From assembly GCA_947647275.1 (NCBI GenBank), contig CANSJQ010000002.1, positions 131,795-195,794 on the forward strand: 64,000 nucleotides of DNA. The letters are read 5' to 3'. Below the pieces are notes generated by a model. The model had not been told where the DNA came from and searched no databases. It saw only the letters and a list, made by a program, of their open reading frames with translations. Source of the stretch: an uncultured Clostridiaceae bacterium. GTDB lineage: Bacteria > Bacillota > Clostridia > TANB77 > CAG-508. Both the position numbers and the translations under genes were made by a program. Shown piece by piece: positions 1-10,725 of this stretch. Each line of letters begins with the position of its first letter. Positions within the stretch are counted from its first letter, which is position 1.

Positions 1-1060
1 TAATAGGTTTAATTTCAGAGTCTGTGCCATTTACTATAACCTGTAAATTGGGCATTAATTCTTCCATTGCTTCATAGTACATTCTTATTTTAGAAGTATC
101 TGGGTCTTTTTTATATTCTTCATACATGGCATTAAACAGTGCTACTTCGCCATTTGCTTCATTAATTCGCTCCTGCTTAGTAGCATTTGCCTCTTGAATA
201 ATTGCATCTGCTTCTGCTGTCGCTTTTGGTATCTGTTCGTTTTGATACTGTTCCGCATTGTTTCGATTTGTATCTGCCTGCTGCTTAGCGTTTTCAACAC
301 TCTTAAATGCCTGCGAAACTTCGGTTGTAGGCGGTTCTGCATCCTGTATAGTAACATTTACTAACATTAAGCCTGTCTGCCGTTTTTCTAATTCCTTCAT
401 AATGTCTTCTTTTATAACTGCCTGAATTTCGCTCTTTCCAGTTGTAAGAACATCATCTACATTGTACGATCCTATTGTATTTCTAATAGATGCCTGTGCA
501 ATGTTCCTTAATGTTCCTACTGGATCAGAAGATCCATATTCATACATTATGGCATCATTGATTCTATATTCTATATAGAAATCAACATTAACGAAGTTGA
601 AGTCAGTTGTTATCATTAGGCTGTCATTTTCTTGCGTTTCATTATCTTCTTCCTGATAACCAATGGCAAACCCCTGAATAGTGCTGTCAAATTTCTTTAC
701 CTTCTGGATAAATGGAATTTTGAAATGCATTCCTGTTCCAGAAACTGCCTCTGCCTTACCAAAGGTGGTAATAATAGCAAGGTTTTGCTCTCCAATTACA
801 TATATTGAAGATAGAATGGTAGTTATAATGATAAGAACACATATTATAATAGAAACTATTCTTTTTGCTCCATGAGCTTTCTTTTCTATTTTTTCCATTT
901 CACTACTTTTTTCTTCATATCTTCCGCATTCATACATACTATAGTTATTCTTTCTATCATCGTAATCTAATTTTTTCTTCCGGGCTTCGCTTATCAGAAC
1001 TGAAAATACAGTTCTTGAAACTAATAAAGCAATGATTAATAGTACAAATATTACTGTCAT
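1..1060 (-). CDS. hflK: HflK/SPFH-domain membrane protease regulator (partial, runs off left edge)
   Basis: Hand translation of the minus strand from ATG at 1060: MTVIFVLLIIALLVSRTVF...VIGEQNLAIITTFGKAE...VNVTIQDAEPPTTEVSQAFKSVENAKQ...; open to the window edge. Confidence 0.85.
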   Translation of the reverse strand, partial: MTVIFVLLIIALLVSRTVFSVLISEARKKKLDYDDRKNNYSMYECGRYEEKSSEMEKIEKKAHGAKRIVSIIICVLIIITTILSSIYVIGEQNLAIITTFGKAEAVSGTGMHFKIPFIQKVKKFDSTIQGFAIGYQEEDNETQENDSLMITTDFNFVNVDFYIEYRINDAIMYEYGSSDPVGTLRNIAQASIRNTIGSYNVDDVLTTGKSEIQAVIKEDIMKELEKRQTGLMLVNVTIQDAEPPTTEVSQAFKSVENAKQQADTNRNNAEQYQNEQIPKATAEADAIIQEANATKQERINEANGEVALFNAMYEEYKKDPDTSKIRMYYEAMEELMPNLQVIVNGTDSEIKPI

Positions 1061-1405
1061 AGTTTTTTCTCCTTTTCTTATGATGCATGGTTTATAGTTG
1101 CTTTTTTAAGGAATATTATTTTATATTCCCTTTAATATATCCTCCTTTCGGTATATACGGGTTATATTTTATCACATTATGTTAATAATTGCAATATTTT
1201 TATACAACTTTTTATAATTTTCACATATTAATAAATTTTAAAATACATTTAGGACATAATTTGGTAAATTCTCTTAGGATTCCTAACTGATTAAGCCCCT
1301 ACGATATGAAATATTTTTAATGTAAAATATAGCGTAATCTTATTTTAATTAAACAAAAGACAGCTGATATATTGCTGTCTTTATATATTTTTACTAAATT
1401 TATTT

Positions 1406-2213
1406 TTATCTTCTATCAAAAACTTTTTGTAACAATACAACTGATCCATACATTACTGCTGCTACTATTGCTAGTATTATAACTCCTGTCATTACTAAGT
1501 CTAATTGGAATACTTGACCTCCATATACTATTAAATAGCCAAGCCCTGCTTTTGAAACTAGGAATTCTCCTGTTATTACACCTACTAATGATAGGCCTAT
1601 ATTTACCTTTAAGGAGTTAAAAAATGTATGCTTGTTAGCTGGTATTATTATTCTTGTTAGTATTTGAAGTTTGTTTGCATGAAATGTTTGTGCCATTTTT
1701 ATTAGTTCCTTATCTGTATTTAAGAAACCATTTAGTATTTCTAATATTGTTACTATTAAGGAAATTGCAAGTGCCATTACTATAATTGCTGGCATTCCTG
1801 CACCTACCCAAATTATTATCACTGGTCCGAAGAGCTACTTTTGGCAAACTATTTAGTACTACTAAAAATGGCTCTGATACCTTTGATAAAAATTTAGACC
1901 ACCATAACATTATTGCAATTACTGCTCCTAAAAACGTTCCAAGTAAAAAACCTATTAAGGTTTCTATACAAGTTACTTTAATATGTTCTAATAAGTTATT
2001 TTGTGATAAGTTTAAAAATGTCTTTAGTATACGTGAGGGCTGGCTCATAATAAAACTGTCTATAATGCCTTTATTGGCAAGCACTTCCCATAATGCAATA
2101 AGTCCAATAATTATACTAAATTGAACTACTTTTACTAATATTTTTTCATTTCTTATTTTTTTTAAATATTTTTTTCTATCTTTTGATATATTTTTTCCTT
2201 TATCCATGTACAT
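1406..2213 (-). CDS. ABC transporter permease (SsuC/TauC-like), one +1 frame break at in-frame CGG (1827-1829)
   Basis: ORFs 1710..2213 and 1406..1822 join at CTT-CGGA-CCA; reading CGGA as Gly gives ...NSLPKVALGPVIIIWVGAGMPAI... Confidence 0.85.
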
Positions 2214-2943
2214 CTAGTCCTTTCCAAATTGTATCAAAATACTTACTAAACTTTGGACTTTCTCTGCAGTTTAATGGTGTTCTATTTTCCATTTCAAAAT
2301 CTATTTTATGAATTTCTTTTACTGTTGCTGGTCTATTAGTTAGTACTATAACTCTATCTGACATGCTTATAGCTTCTGAAATATCGTGTGTTACTATTAA
2401 CGCTGTAATGCCTTCATTTCTTAAAATATCATAAATATCTTTTGTTACCATTATTCTTGTTTGATAGTCTAGGGCTGAGAAAGCTTCATCTAGTAGTAAT
2501 ATTTTAGGTTTTATAGCTAATGTTCTAATTAAAGCTGCTCTTTGCCTCATACCTCCTGATAATTGGTTTGGATATTTATCTTTAAATTCATATAAACCAT
2601 ATTTTTTTAGTAGGTTATCCACATATTGTACGTTTTCTGTGGTTTTTAAATTTCTTATTTCTAATCCAAACATTACATTTTTATAAATAGTAAGCCATTC
2701 TAAAAGGCTATCCTTTTGGAGCATATATCCTATTTCACCATCTATTTGTATTTCTCCACTAGTTTTTTCTTCTAAGCCTGCAATAATAGATAACATTGTA
2801 GATTTTCCACAACCACTTGGTCCAATCAAGCTTACAAATTCGCCTTCATTTATGGAAAAACTAATATCTTTTATTGCTGTTACTTCTCCATTTACTGCTT
2901 GATACTTTTTTGATACATTTTGCACTTTTAAAACTTCTTTCAT
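2200..2943 (-). CDS. ABC transporter ATP-binding protein (SsuB/TauB-like)
   Basis: Walker A GPSGCGKST, signature LSGGMRQR, Walker B ILLLDEAFSALD. Confidence 0.92.
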   Translation of the reverse strand: MKEVLKVQNVSKKYQAVNGEVTAIKDISFSINEGEFVSLIGPSGCGKSTMLSIIAGLEEKTSGEIQIDGEIGYMLQKDSLLEWLTIYKNVMFGLEIRNLKTTENVQYVDNLLKKYGLYEFKDKYPNQLSGGMRQRAALIRTLAIKPKILLLDEAFSALDYQTRIMVTKDIYDILRNEGITALIVTHDISEAISMSDRVIVLTNRPATVKEIHKIDFEMENRTPLNCRESPKFSKYFDTIWKGLDVHG

Positions 2944-2999
2944 TTTGCACCTACCTTACTTTTTTGTCCCATTGTCCCATTGGGAACGTTATCTCTGCT

Positions 3000-3040
3000 T
3001 AAGCTATCTGTAATTCGCTAACACTCAAACAACTAACTTA
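3000..3040. repeat. Structured intergenic repeat, copy 1
   Basis: taagctatctgtaattcgctaacactcaaacaactaactta; about 34/41 identical to 14501-14541, differences all transitions, ends can pair. Confidence 0.6.
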
Positions 3041-3183
3041 TCCTTTTGGGGTATCTGCCACTTTTGGGACATTTGCCTCTTTATGAAATATATTTCTTAA
3101 AATTTATCTCATATTATATTTTATGGTAACTCTGTTTGTTTGGTGTAAATTTTATTGTTTTTTGTAGAAATTTTTATGAAGAA

Positions 3184-3213
3184 AAAAAGCCAACACAATT
3201 GTGTTGACTTTTT
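3184..3213. terminator. Hairpin terminator
   Basis: aaaaagcCAACACAATTGTGTTGacttttt. Confidence 0.6.
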
Positions 3214-3220
3214 ATAAATT

Positions 3221-3697
3221 TCATTTTTTTGGCTCAAATTTAGCCACCATATAAATTAAAGGGAAAAATAGTGCAAGTGCAGTTATTCCTACAATAGGCA
3301 TTATAGTTTGTAATGTACTGCTAATTGGAACCATATTTGCAATTAGCAAAGATGTCATAAATATTGATGCATCTATTCCAAGCAGTGCTACGCAAACATA
3401 CCATTTTGTATTTATTTTTTGAATAATGCGAGAAATAGAAATAACTACTATTGATAATATACCGAAATATGCAATAAACATACTTTCAATAAAGTCAATA
3501 CTCAATTTTATAACATTGCTATATAGTAGTATAATAGCAACATTAAGTATAAGTGTTATTACTAAACATATTACAATTTCCCATATATTCGTACCATATT
3601 TACAGTCTACTCCATACTTTCTCTTTAACCTTCTAAGTTCCCACTTTGTTGCTGTTTCTTTGGTTGCATCCAAATTCTCATAATCTTTAAATGACAT
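3221..3697 (-). CDS. Hypothetical membrane protein
   Basis: 158 aa ORF with several hydrophobic segments. Confidence 0.6.
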   Translation of the reverse strand: MSFKDYENLDATKETATKWELRRLKRKYGVDCKYGTNIWEIVICLVITLILNVAIILLYSNVIKLSIDFIESMFIAYFGILSIVVISISRIIQKINTKWYVCVALLGIDASIFMTSLLIANMVPISSTLQTIMPIVGITALALFFPLIYMVAKFEPKK

Positions 3698-3925
3698 ATT
3701 GTACCTCCTAACAAATTATTGTTTACAGTTACATTTTTTATAAAACTTGCTTTTGCAATATTAATTTTATGTTAATATTATATCTTTTTTATTACTAATT
3801 GTCAATAACGACGGAGCTTTTTAGCAATTATTGTGTCAAAAAGGGACAGACCTTGTTAATTTTAAATTTTTAAAGGTGTGTCCCTAATGACAAAAAGTTG
3901 CAAAAAAGCCCCGTCCCTATTGATA

Positions 3926-5161
3926 TTAAATTCTTATTGTTTGGCCGGCGTAGATTAGGTTTGGATTTTGTATTCGGTTTAGTCTTACTATTGTTGCTAT
4001 TGGTACACCATATCTTCTTGATATTCCATATAGTGTGTCTCCCCATTTTATTTTGTATAGTGTGTGGTTTAGGTCGTATCTGTTTGTTGGTATTATTAGT
4101 CTTTGACCTACATATATTAGGTTTATATTTCTTATTCCATTTTCTACTGCTATTGCTCTTGCTGTTGTTCCGTAACTTGCTGCTATTTGGTTTAGAGTAT
4201 CTCCTGCTTTTACAATGTATACTGTTTGCCCTGAGGTCGAATTTCCATCAGTATCATTTGGTGTTTCTCCACTTGGTACTATTAATGTTTGACCTGTATA
4301 GATTAGGTTTGGGTTTGCTATGTTGTTTAATTCTACTAGTCTTGCTACTGTTGTATTATATTCTAGTGCTAATCTACTTAAAGTGTCTCCTCTTTGTACT
4401 ATTATTGTTGTTGTTCCTCCTGCTACTGGTTTATTGTTGTTGTCTGGAAGTGGAATTTCTGATGAACCATTTAATAGTATTCCGTCTGTAAATTTATCTC
4501 TATCTACATATCCACTTATTCCTGATACTTCTCCTGTACTTGTGTATTGCCAACCTACCCATGTACTCCAATTTCCGTTTGGTGTTGGCTCATATACTTC
4601 ATATTGTGCTACCCATAGTGGGTAATTTGTTAGTTCTCCTCTAAACCTATTTGATGCATTACTTGTATCACTATAAATTACCATTTCTTTTCCGCTTAAA
4701 TTTTGTACTGTTTGCATGAATGTTAGACCTATTTCATTAATTTCTTCTACATTTAAGTTTCCAAAACTTTCAAAGTCCATTGCTAACCTACAATCTGGTA
4801 CTTTTCCTGAAATAGTGGATACAAAGAACTTAGCCTGATTAATTGCTTCTTCTACACTTCTGGCTGTTAAGTAATGATAAAAGCCTACTTTTAAATTGTT
4901 TGCTTTTGCATTTTCATAGTTTTCATTAAAATATGGGTCTACAAATGAGCTTCCTTCACTTGCTTTCATATATACAATTTGTATTCCACTATTTCTTACT
5001 TCTGCATAATTTATATTTCCTTGCCAACCACTTACATCTATTCCTTCATATATGGTGTCACTTGAAGGAGAAAATGCGTATACTGGTGCTATTAATATGT
5101 ACATTGGAGCTGTTAGTATTATTAGAAAACTTACCAATATTTTAAATATACTTTTTTTCAT
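3926..5161 (-). CDS. GH25 lysozyme with C-terminal LysM repeats
   Basis: [18 protein letters not shown]... GH25 start; three LysM-like repeats ([14 protein letters not shown]..., [14 protein letters not shown]..., [14 protein letters not shown]...). Confidence 0.92.
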   Translation of the reverse strand: MKKSIFKILVSFLIILTAPMYILIAPVYAFSPSSDTIYEGIDVSGWQGNINYAEVRNSGIQIVYMKASEGSSFVDPYFNENYENAKANNLKVGFYHYLTARSVEEAINQAKFFVSTISGKVPDCRLAMDFESFGNLNVEEINEIGLTFMQTVQNLSGKEMVIYSDTSNASNRFRGELTNYPLWVAQYEVYEPTPNGNWSTWVGWQYTSTGEVSGISGYVDRDKFTDGILLNGSSEIPLPDNNNKPVAGGTTTIIVQRGDTLSRLALEYNTTVARLVELNNIANPNLIYTGQTLIVPSGETPNDTDGNSTSGQTVYIVKAGDTLNQIAASYGTTARAIAVENGIRNINLIYVGQRLIIPTNRYDLNHTLYKIKWGDTLYGISRRYGVPIATIVRLNRIQNPNLIYAGQTIRI

Positions 5162-5392
5162 TTTTCCACCTGCCTTTTTTATATTGTATGAAAATAGTAA
5201 AATATAGTGAATATCTCTTATTTGTTCTATTCGACAAAACTTCTATTATTTCGCTATTGCGACTTTGTTGATTTTATGTTAATATTGTTTTGTTTAGTAT
5301 TTTAATTTTAATCTTATTAAACTTTTAGGATATTCTTTCCTAAAATATTTTCCAAATTTATTATAAAATTAAATATAAAAGGAGTTGATTGT

Positions 5393-6262
5393 ATAGAACT
5401 ACTAAAATTAAAAAACGACTATACTTTTAAGCGTGTTTTTGGCTTTTCTGGAAATGAAGATATTACTAAAGATTTATTAAGTGCTATATTAAAAGAACAA
5501 ATAAATAATGTAGAACTTAATTGCAAAGAAATACTTGAAAGAGAAGTTTTTGATGATAAACTAGGCATATTGGATATTAGAGCAAAATTAAATTATAATA
5601 TTGATTGTGATATTGAAATGCAGGTTGTAGATCAAAAAAATATAGAAAAGAGATTACTTTTCTATTTAAGCAAAATGTATGGTCAAAATGTTAAAAAAGG
5701 TCAAAAATATAGAGAAACAAATAAGTGTATAGCCATATTATTTACAAACTTTAATATTGAACAACTTAAATCAATTAAAAAATACAAAACAAAATGGAAC
5801 TTTAGAGAAGAAGATTATTCCAATATAATCTTGACAGATGCTATGGAAATTCATATAATAGAATTGTCCAAAGTAAAAGAGTACTCAGAAAATAAAGAAC
5901 TTGATACTTGGGTTAATTTTATTAATGAAGTAGGTGATTTTGATATGAGTAAAGCAAACGAACAAGTAAAAAGGGCAAAAAAAATATTAGAAGAAATAAG
6001 TAATGATGAACATGAACAATATTTAGCACATTTAAGGGAAAAATACATATTAGATCAAAATAATTTATTAGATACAGGATATGAACGTGGTTTTGAACAA
6101 GGTATAAAAGATGGTGTTGAAAAAGGCATTGAGCAAGGTATTCAGCAAGGTTTTAAACAACGTGAAATAGAGATAGCCAAAAAAATGAAAAAACAAAATT
6201 ATTCCATAGAGGAAATTCAAAAAATAACTAATTTAACAAAAGAAGAAATTGAAAAATTATAA
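5393..6262 (+). CDS. Rpn/PD-(D/E)XK family nuclease (putative transposase family), possible ATA start
   Basis: Open frame upstream of the 5570 ORF: IELLKLKNDYTFKRVFGFSGNEDITKDLLSAIL...; C-terminal ERGFEQGIKDGVEKGIEQGIQQGF repeats typical of the family; AAAGGAG 8 nt before ATA. Confidence 0.75.
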   Translation: MELLKLKNDYTFKRVFGFSGNEDITKDLLSAILKEQINNVELNCKEILEREVFDDKLGILDIRAKLNYNIDCDIEMQVVDQKNIEKRLLFYLSKMYGQNVKKGQKYRETNKCIAILFTNFNIEQLKSIKKYKTKWNFREEDYSNIILTDAMEIHIIELSKVKEYSENKELDTWVNFINEVGDFDMSKANEQVKRAKKILEEISNDEHEQYLAHLREKYILDQNNLLDTGYERGFEQGIKDGVEKGIEQGIQQGFKQREIEIAKKMKKQNYSIEEIQKITNLTKEEIEKL

Positions 6263-6296
6263 TTTGAGTAACTAATTTAAAATACTAAGCAGAAGT

Positions 6297-6328
6297 AAAA
6301 AGACCACTTTTAAAAAGCGGTCTTTTTA
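6297..6328 (+). terminator. Rho-independent terminator
   Basis: aaaAGACCactttttaaaaagcGGTCTttttt. Confidence 0.7.
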
Positions 6329-6425
6329 CTTTTATTTACATATAATTTTAAGGTCATCAAAAAATGATGTATGTTCATCTTTTGTATTTGCATAATCTAC
6401 TACGTTAGCTAATATAGTAAATTAG

Positions 6426-7929
6426 GTGATTTTTTTGAGGAAAGTTAAAGTTTTTTTGCTTAATGGTATTTTACTTACTTGTACTTCTCTTTTACTTAGA
6501 AGTATTGGTATGTTTTTTGGTGTGTATATTTCTAATAAAATAGGGGCTGAGGCGGCTCGGAGTTTATCAGCTTATTATGTCAGTGTATATGCTTTTTGTG
6601 TGTTTTGCAAGTTCTGGGGTGAACCTTGCTACTTCAAGAATTGTTTCTGAGCAGATGGCTTATGGCAAGGAAGATGGCATGAGACTTGCTGTTAAGAAGT
6701 GTATTAATTATAGCTTATTTATGGGAGTGACTTCAGCTGTTTTACTATTTCTGTTTTCTCCTTTTATTTCTACTTATTGGTTACATTCTAAAGTTAGTAG
6801 TATGCCTCTTAGAATTATTGCTCTTAGTCTTCCTTTTTTATCGATAAGTAGTAGTATTAATGGGTATTTTTCTGCTATTAGAAATGTTAAGAAAACAGCA
6901 ATTGCTCAAGTTTTAGAACAAATTATTAGAATTTATTTTGTTACATTTTTTATTAATTACTTTTTACCTTCTGGAATTGAGTATGCTTGCATTTCATTGG
7001 TTTTAGGCGGTACTATTTCTGAAATCTGTTCTTTTTTACTTCTTTTATTTTCTTATAAAAGAGATATTAGAAAAAAGAAATGTGTTATCAATAGAGGCGA
7101 TAATTATACAAAACAAATTCTAAGAATTACTCTTCCTATTGCTTTTACTTCATATGTTCGCTCTGGGCTTTCTACTTTAAAGCAAATTCTTATTCCTATA
7201 CGTTTAGAAAAGTCTGGAATATCATGTGAAAGGGCTCTTTCGCAGTATGGTATGATTAATGGTATGGCTATGCCTTTAATTATGTTTCCATGCACATTTA
7301 TTTCTTCTTTTAGTATGTTACTCATTCCTGAATTTTCGTACCTAAATGCTAAAAAAAGTTATGATAAAATTAATTTTGCCATTAATAAGATACTTAAATT
7401 TTGCTTTATTTTTTCTTTTTTAATTATGGGAGTTTTTTGGTGCTTTTCTGAGGAGCTTTCTAGTAGTATTTATAGTGAGGCTGATGTTTCTATTTTTATA
7501 AAAGTGCTTTCTCCGCTTATTGTTTTAATGTATATTGATAATGTAGTTGATGGTATTTTAAAAGGATTAGATAAACAAGTGGCTGTTATGGGAATTAATA
7601 TTTTAGATTTATTTACGAGTATAACTTTTATTTATTTTTTACTGCCTATTCAGGGTATAAAGGGTTATATTGTTGTACTTTTTATTAGTGAAATTTTAAA
7701 TGGTTTAGTTAGCTTACTTTTATTAATTAAAGAAACTAATATTAAATTAGATTTTGCAAATTGGATTTTAAAACCTTGTTTTGCTGTTTTTGTACTTAAT
7801 TTAATTTTTAAGAATTATATCCCTAGTGGAATTTTAGAATTAATAGTTCAAATTTTGTTGTTTTGTATTTGCTATTTTGCTAGTATTGTTTTGTTTAGGG
7901 GATTAGTTAAGAGTGATTTGAAATTTTAG
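6426..7929 (+). CDS. SpoVB/MurJ-like polysaccharide flippase, one +1 frame break at in-frame CGG (6558-6560)
   Basis: ORFs 6426..6650 and 6577..7929 join at GCT-CGGA-GTT, giving ISNKIGAEAAGVYQLIMSVYMLFVCFASSGVNLATSRIVSEQ. Confidence 0.88.
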
Positions 7930-7939
7930 GAATAGTAGG

Positions 7940-7990
7940 AACACCCAACAACTTATACTTATTTAAGTACAGTTGCTGGGTGTTATTTTA
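7940..7990. terminator. Long hairpin terminator between convergent genes
   Basis: aACACCCAaCAACt...agttGcTGGGTGTtatttta. Confidence 0.6.
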
Positions 7991-7991
7991 G

Positions 7992-8597
7992 TTAGAAATA
8001 TTTTTCATATAGTGAACTCATAGTATCTGGTATTCCATTTTCTTTGATAGCTTCTTTATATGCAAAAATAAAGTCATCATATAGTTCTTCTCCATTAGGG
8101 AATACTTCTCTGTATTCCTCTTCCATATTAATAATAGGATAATTTTTTACGTCACAACAATAATAAAATCTGATAAGTGCATATATTTCTGCTTTCGTAG
8201 TTACAATGATTGAGAAGCCATTATCTTTTATTGTATATATAACACTTTTAATAGCTTCAAAGTCTTGCCACATATGATTAAACCAATAACTACCTATTTC
8301 TCCCAGCTCTTCAAATTTTATATCAAACTCTTGCACTTCCGCTTCTAGCCGTTCTTTCTCCTTTTCTAATTCTTCACGTGAATATTTATAAGTAATATAC
8401 TTATTTTGTGTACTATCAGCTACTGATATTTTGAGAAGATTATTTACCATTTCTAAATCTTCTTCATTATAACTTTCTCTTAAGTTATCCGCTTCTTTTT
8501 CTAACCGTTTTACCTGTTCATATGCAATATAAAAGCTATTGCATAAACTTTTAAAATAACTTTGCAAATCATACTGGTTCATTTTGTAGTCGCTCAT
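7992..8597 (-). CDS. Hypothetical protein (compositionally distinct accessory gene)
   Basis: 201 aa ORF with RBS; two in-frame CGG codons read as triplets. Confidence 0.65.
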   Translation of the reverse strand: MSDYKMNQYDLQSYFKSLCNSFYIAYEQVKRLEKEADNLRESYNEEDLEMVNNLLKISVADSTQNKYITYKYSREELEKEKERLEAEVQEFDIKFEELGEIGSYWFNHMWQDFEAIKSVIYTIKDNGFSIIVTTKAEIYALIRFYYCCDVKNYPIINMEEEYREVFPNGEELYDDFIFAYKEAIKENGIPDTMSSLYEKYF

Positions 8598-8767
8598 ATT
8601 GTTTTCCTCCTTATAAAGTTATTTGCTTTCTACTATAGTTACTGCACCAAATTATATCATAAGGTTTAACATAATGCAATGAAATTATTTTATTTTATTT
8701 TATGATATTTTCTATCTGAATATATTTTATGTAGAATTATTTTTTATTTTAACTATATTTTGCTATA

Positions 8768-9505
8768 TTACTCTAATTCACTTTTACCAGTAGCATAATC
8801 TATTTTTATTCCTGGTTGAACATTGTATATGTATACATTAAAACATATTCCTTTTCCATTATCTTCAATAGAATAGCTTTCTATTTGTACACCATTTGCT
8901 ACTAAATTGTTTTCTTGAAATATTGGTGTAACCCTATATAGCACATGATTTTGTGGGTTTTCTTGAATATAGTCTGCTACTTGGTTTTCGAAAGGTAGCA
9001 TTCCTTGTACGTTCATATAGCGGGTTCCAGTTATTAAGTTTTTTTCGTTTGCATTTTCTGCTGCTAGTTGGTATCCTATTAGGTGACAACGGTTGTATAG
9101 GTAGTTTCCTTCTACTATTCCTTCATATTTTATTGTTTGCCAACCTGATGGTTTTATCATTCCTATCGCTTCTCTTTCTTGACCTTCTTTTGGCATTATT
9201 TCTTTGCATATATTTGCATATGCTATGGAACATCTTCCTAAATTATCAAGTTCACTATAATTTTCGAATACGCCTAAATTGTAATCTTCTTCGGTAAATG
9301 AGGGGATATTATTGTTTATTGTACAATATGGTAATTGTGAATATTCTGGAATTTCAGAAATATCAAATGTTATAGTATTTACATTTTCAACGTTCTGTTC
9401 GTTACTCTTATAATTTAAAAAGTAACTTGTGGTACCTATTATTGTAACTAAAATGATAAGAATTATCTGCTTACTTAAACTTCTTGTTTTTTTCCTACTT
9501 TTCAT
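8768..9505 (-). CDS. DNA/RNA non-specific endonuclease (DNA-entry nuclease-like), exported
   Basis: N-terminal TM; NRCHLIGYQLAAENANEKNLITGTRYMNVQGMLPFENQVADYI motif. Confidence 0.85.
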   Translation of the reverse strand: MKSRKKTRSLSKQIILIILVTIIGTTSYFLNYKSNEQNVENVNTITFDISEIPEYSQLPYCTINNNIPSFTEEDYNLGVFENYSELDNLGRCSIAYANICKEIMPKEGQEREAIGMIKPSGWQTIKYEGIVEGNYLYNRCHLIGYQLAAENANEKNLITGTRYMNVQGMLPFENQVADYIQENPQNHVLYRVTPIFQENNLVANGVQIESYSIEDNGKGICFNVYIYNVQPGIKIDYATGKSELE

Positions 9506-9582
9506 TTCGTTATACCTCGCTTTTACTTGATTTTGTATGTTTATTAGTATAGCATAGTATAATAAAATATGAAAGTATAATT

Positions 9583-9966
9583 TTAATTTTTCTCTTCCTC
9601 AAATAACATATCATATCCATTTTGTGAGTATAACTCATATTTTCCATTTTTATATTGAAGCATTGCTCCTTCTTTTGCTATATTTAATAATTCTTTATCA
9701 GTTATTTTTTCTTTAAATTCTATTTTTGACTTTTCTGTAAAATCACTTAAATATATTTCATTCATTCTATCTTCTGTTACTAAATATAAATGTCCTTCTT
9801 TTCTATAATATTGTAGTTCCTCATCTATATTTATTTCTGATAAATCTTCTTTTGTTTTTGATTGTTCCACATTTTTAAGAAAATTTGTTAATTCTTGTAT
9901 AAAACCTTTTACATCAATATTGTTTTTTATATCTTCTTTTATGTTTTTTAATATGTTTAAATCCAT
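9583..9966 (-). CDS. Hypothetical protein
   Basis: 127 aa ORF preceded by RBS-like aaaggagg. Confidence 0.55.
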   Translation of the reverse strand: MDLNILKNIKEDIKNNIDVKGFIQELTNFLKNVEQSKTKEDLSEINIDEELQYYRKEGHLYLVTEDRMNEIYLSDFTEKSKIEFKEKITDKELLNIAKEGAMLQYKNGKYELYSQNGYDMLFEEEKN

Positions 9967-10165
9967 ACTTTTCCTCCTTTCTTGGTACTATACTATATTT
10001 AATTTGCGTTTATTGTAGAAATTTGTAGGTTTACTTAATTTTTTTATTTTCTATTGTTATTTTATGTATATTATGCTATACTTACAAAGATACTTGAAGT
10101 TTGATTACCCATAGTAAAATTTTTAGTGGGTATATCTTTTCTATTTCCTAAAAGGAGGTATTTAT

Positions 10166-10645
10166 ATGGAAATTGGTTTTTACTCTGGTAGATTTGACCC
10201 TTTCACGATTGGACATTTACATGTACTTAAGCAAGCTCTTAGAATTTGTGATAAGGTTATTATTGGAATTGGTACTAATTCTGATAAAAAGCGTAGGTTT
10301 GATAAAGACCTAATAAAAGAAGCTATTGAAAAAGTTTTAGTTCGTGAAAATATTTCTAATGTCAGTGTTATAATTTATGAAGGCTTAACTTTTAAGGCTG
10401 CTCTTGATAATAATGCAACACTTCTTTTAAGAGGTATTAGAAATAATGGTACAGACTATAATTATGAAGAAAGCTTGGCTGCCACAAACAAAGAGGCTTC
10501 TGGATTGGATACTATTTACATTAGAGCTTGTGAATATGGAAATGTTAGCTCTAGTTTGGTTATGGAGTTTCTTAAGAATGATGTAGATGTTTCTAAATAT
10601 CTTCCTAAAGATGTTTTGGAAGTAGTAATGAAAAGTAAAATATAA
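10166..10645 (+). CDS. coaD: Pantetheine-phosphate adenylyltransferase (CoaD-like)
   Basis: GRFDPFTIGHLHVL nucleotidyltransferase motif, LLRGIRNNGTDYNYEESLA; strong RBS. Confidence 0.85.
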   Translation: MEIGFYSGRFDPFTIGHLHVLKQALRICDKVIIGIGTNSDKKRRFDKDLIKEAIEKVLVRENISNVSVIIYEGLTFKAALDNNATLLLRGIRNNGTDYNYEESLAATNKEASGLDTIYIRACEYGNVSSSLVMEFLKNDVDVSKYLPKDVLEVVMKSKI

Positions 10646-10691
10646 ATTTTTTTGTAGTAGAAAGCTACCATAAGGCTAAAATTACAAAAAA

Positions 10692-10725
10692 CAAAAAAAT
10701 CCATTTATTTCAATGGATTTTTTTG
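10692..10725. terminator. Bidirectional terminator
   Basis: caaaaaaATCCATTtatttcAATGGATttttttg. Confidence 0.7.

Noticed and set aside
142-357. 71 aa ORF at left edge
   Set aside because: Off-frame within the hflK coding region.
3898-4491. ORF 197 aa on + strand (and 4320..4625, 4933..5145)
   Set aside because: Antisense to the GH25/LysM gene; low-complexity Leu-rich translation is a by-product of AT-rich coding on the other strand.
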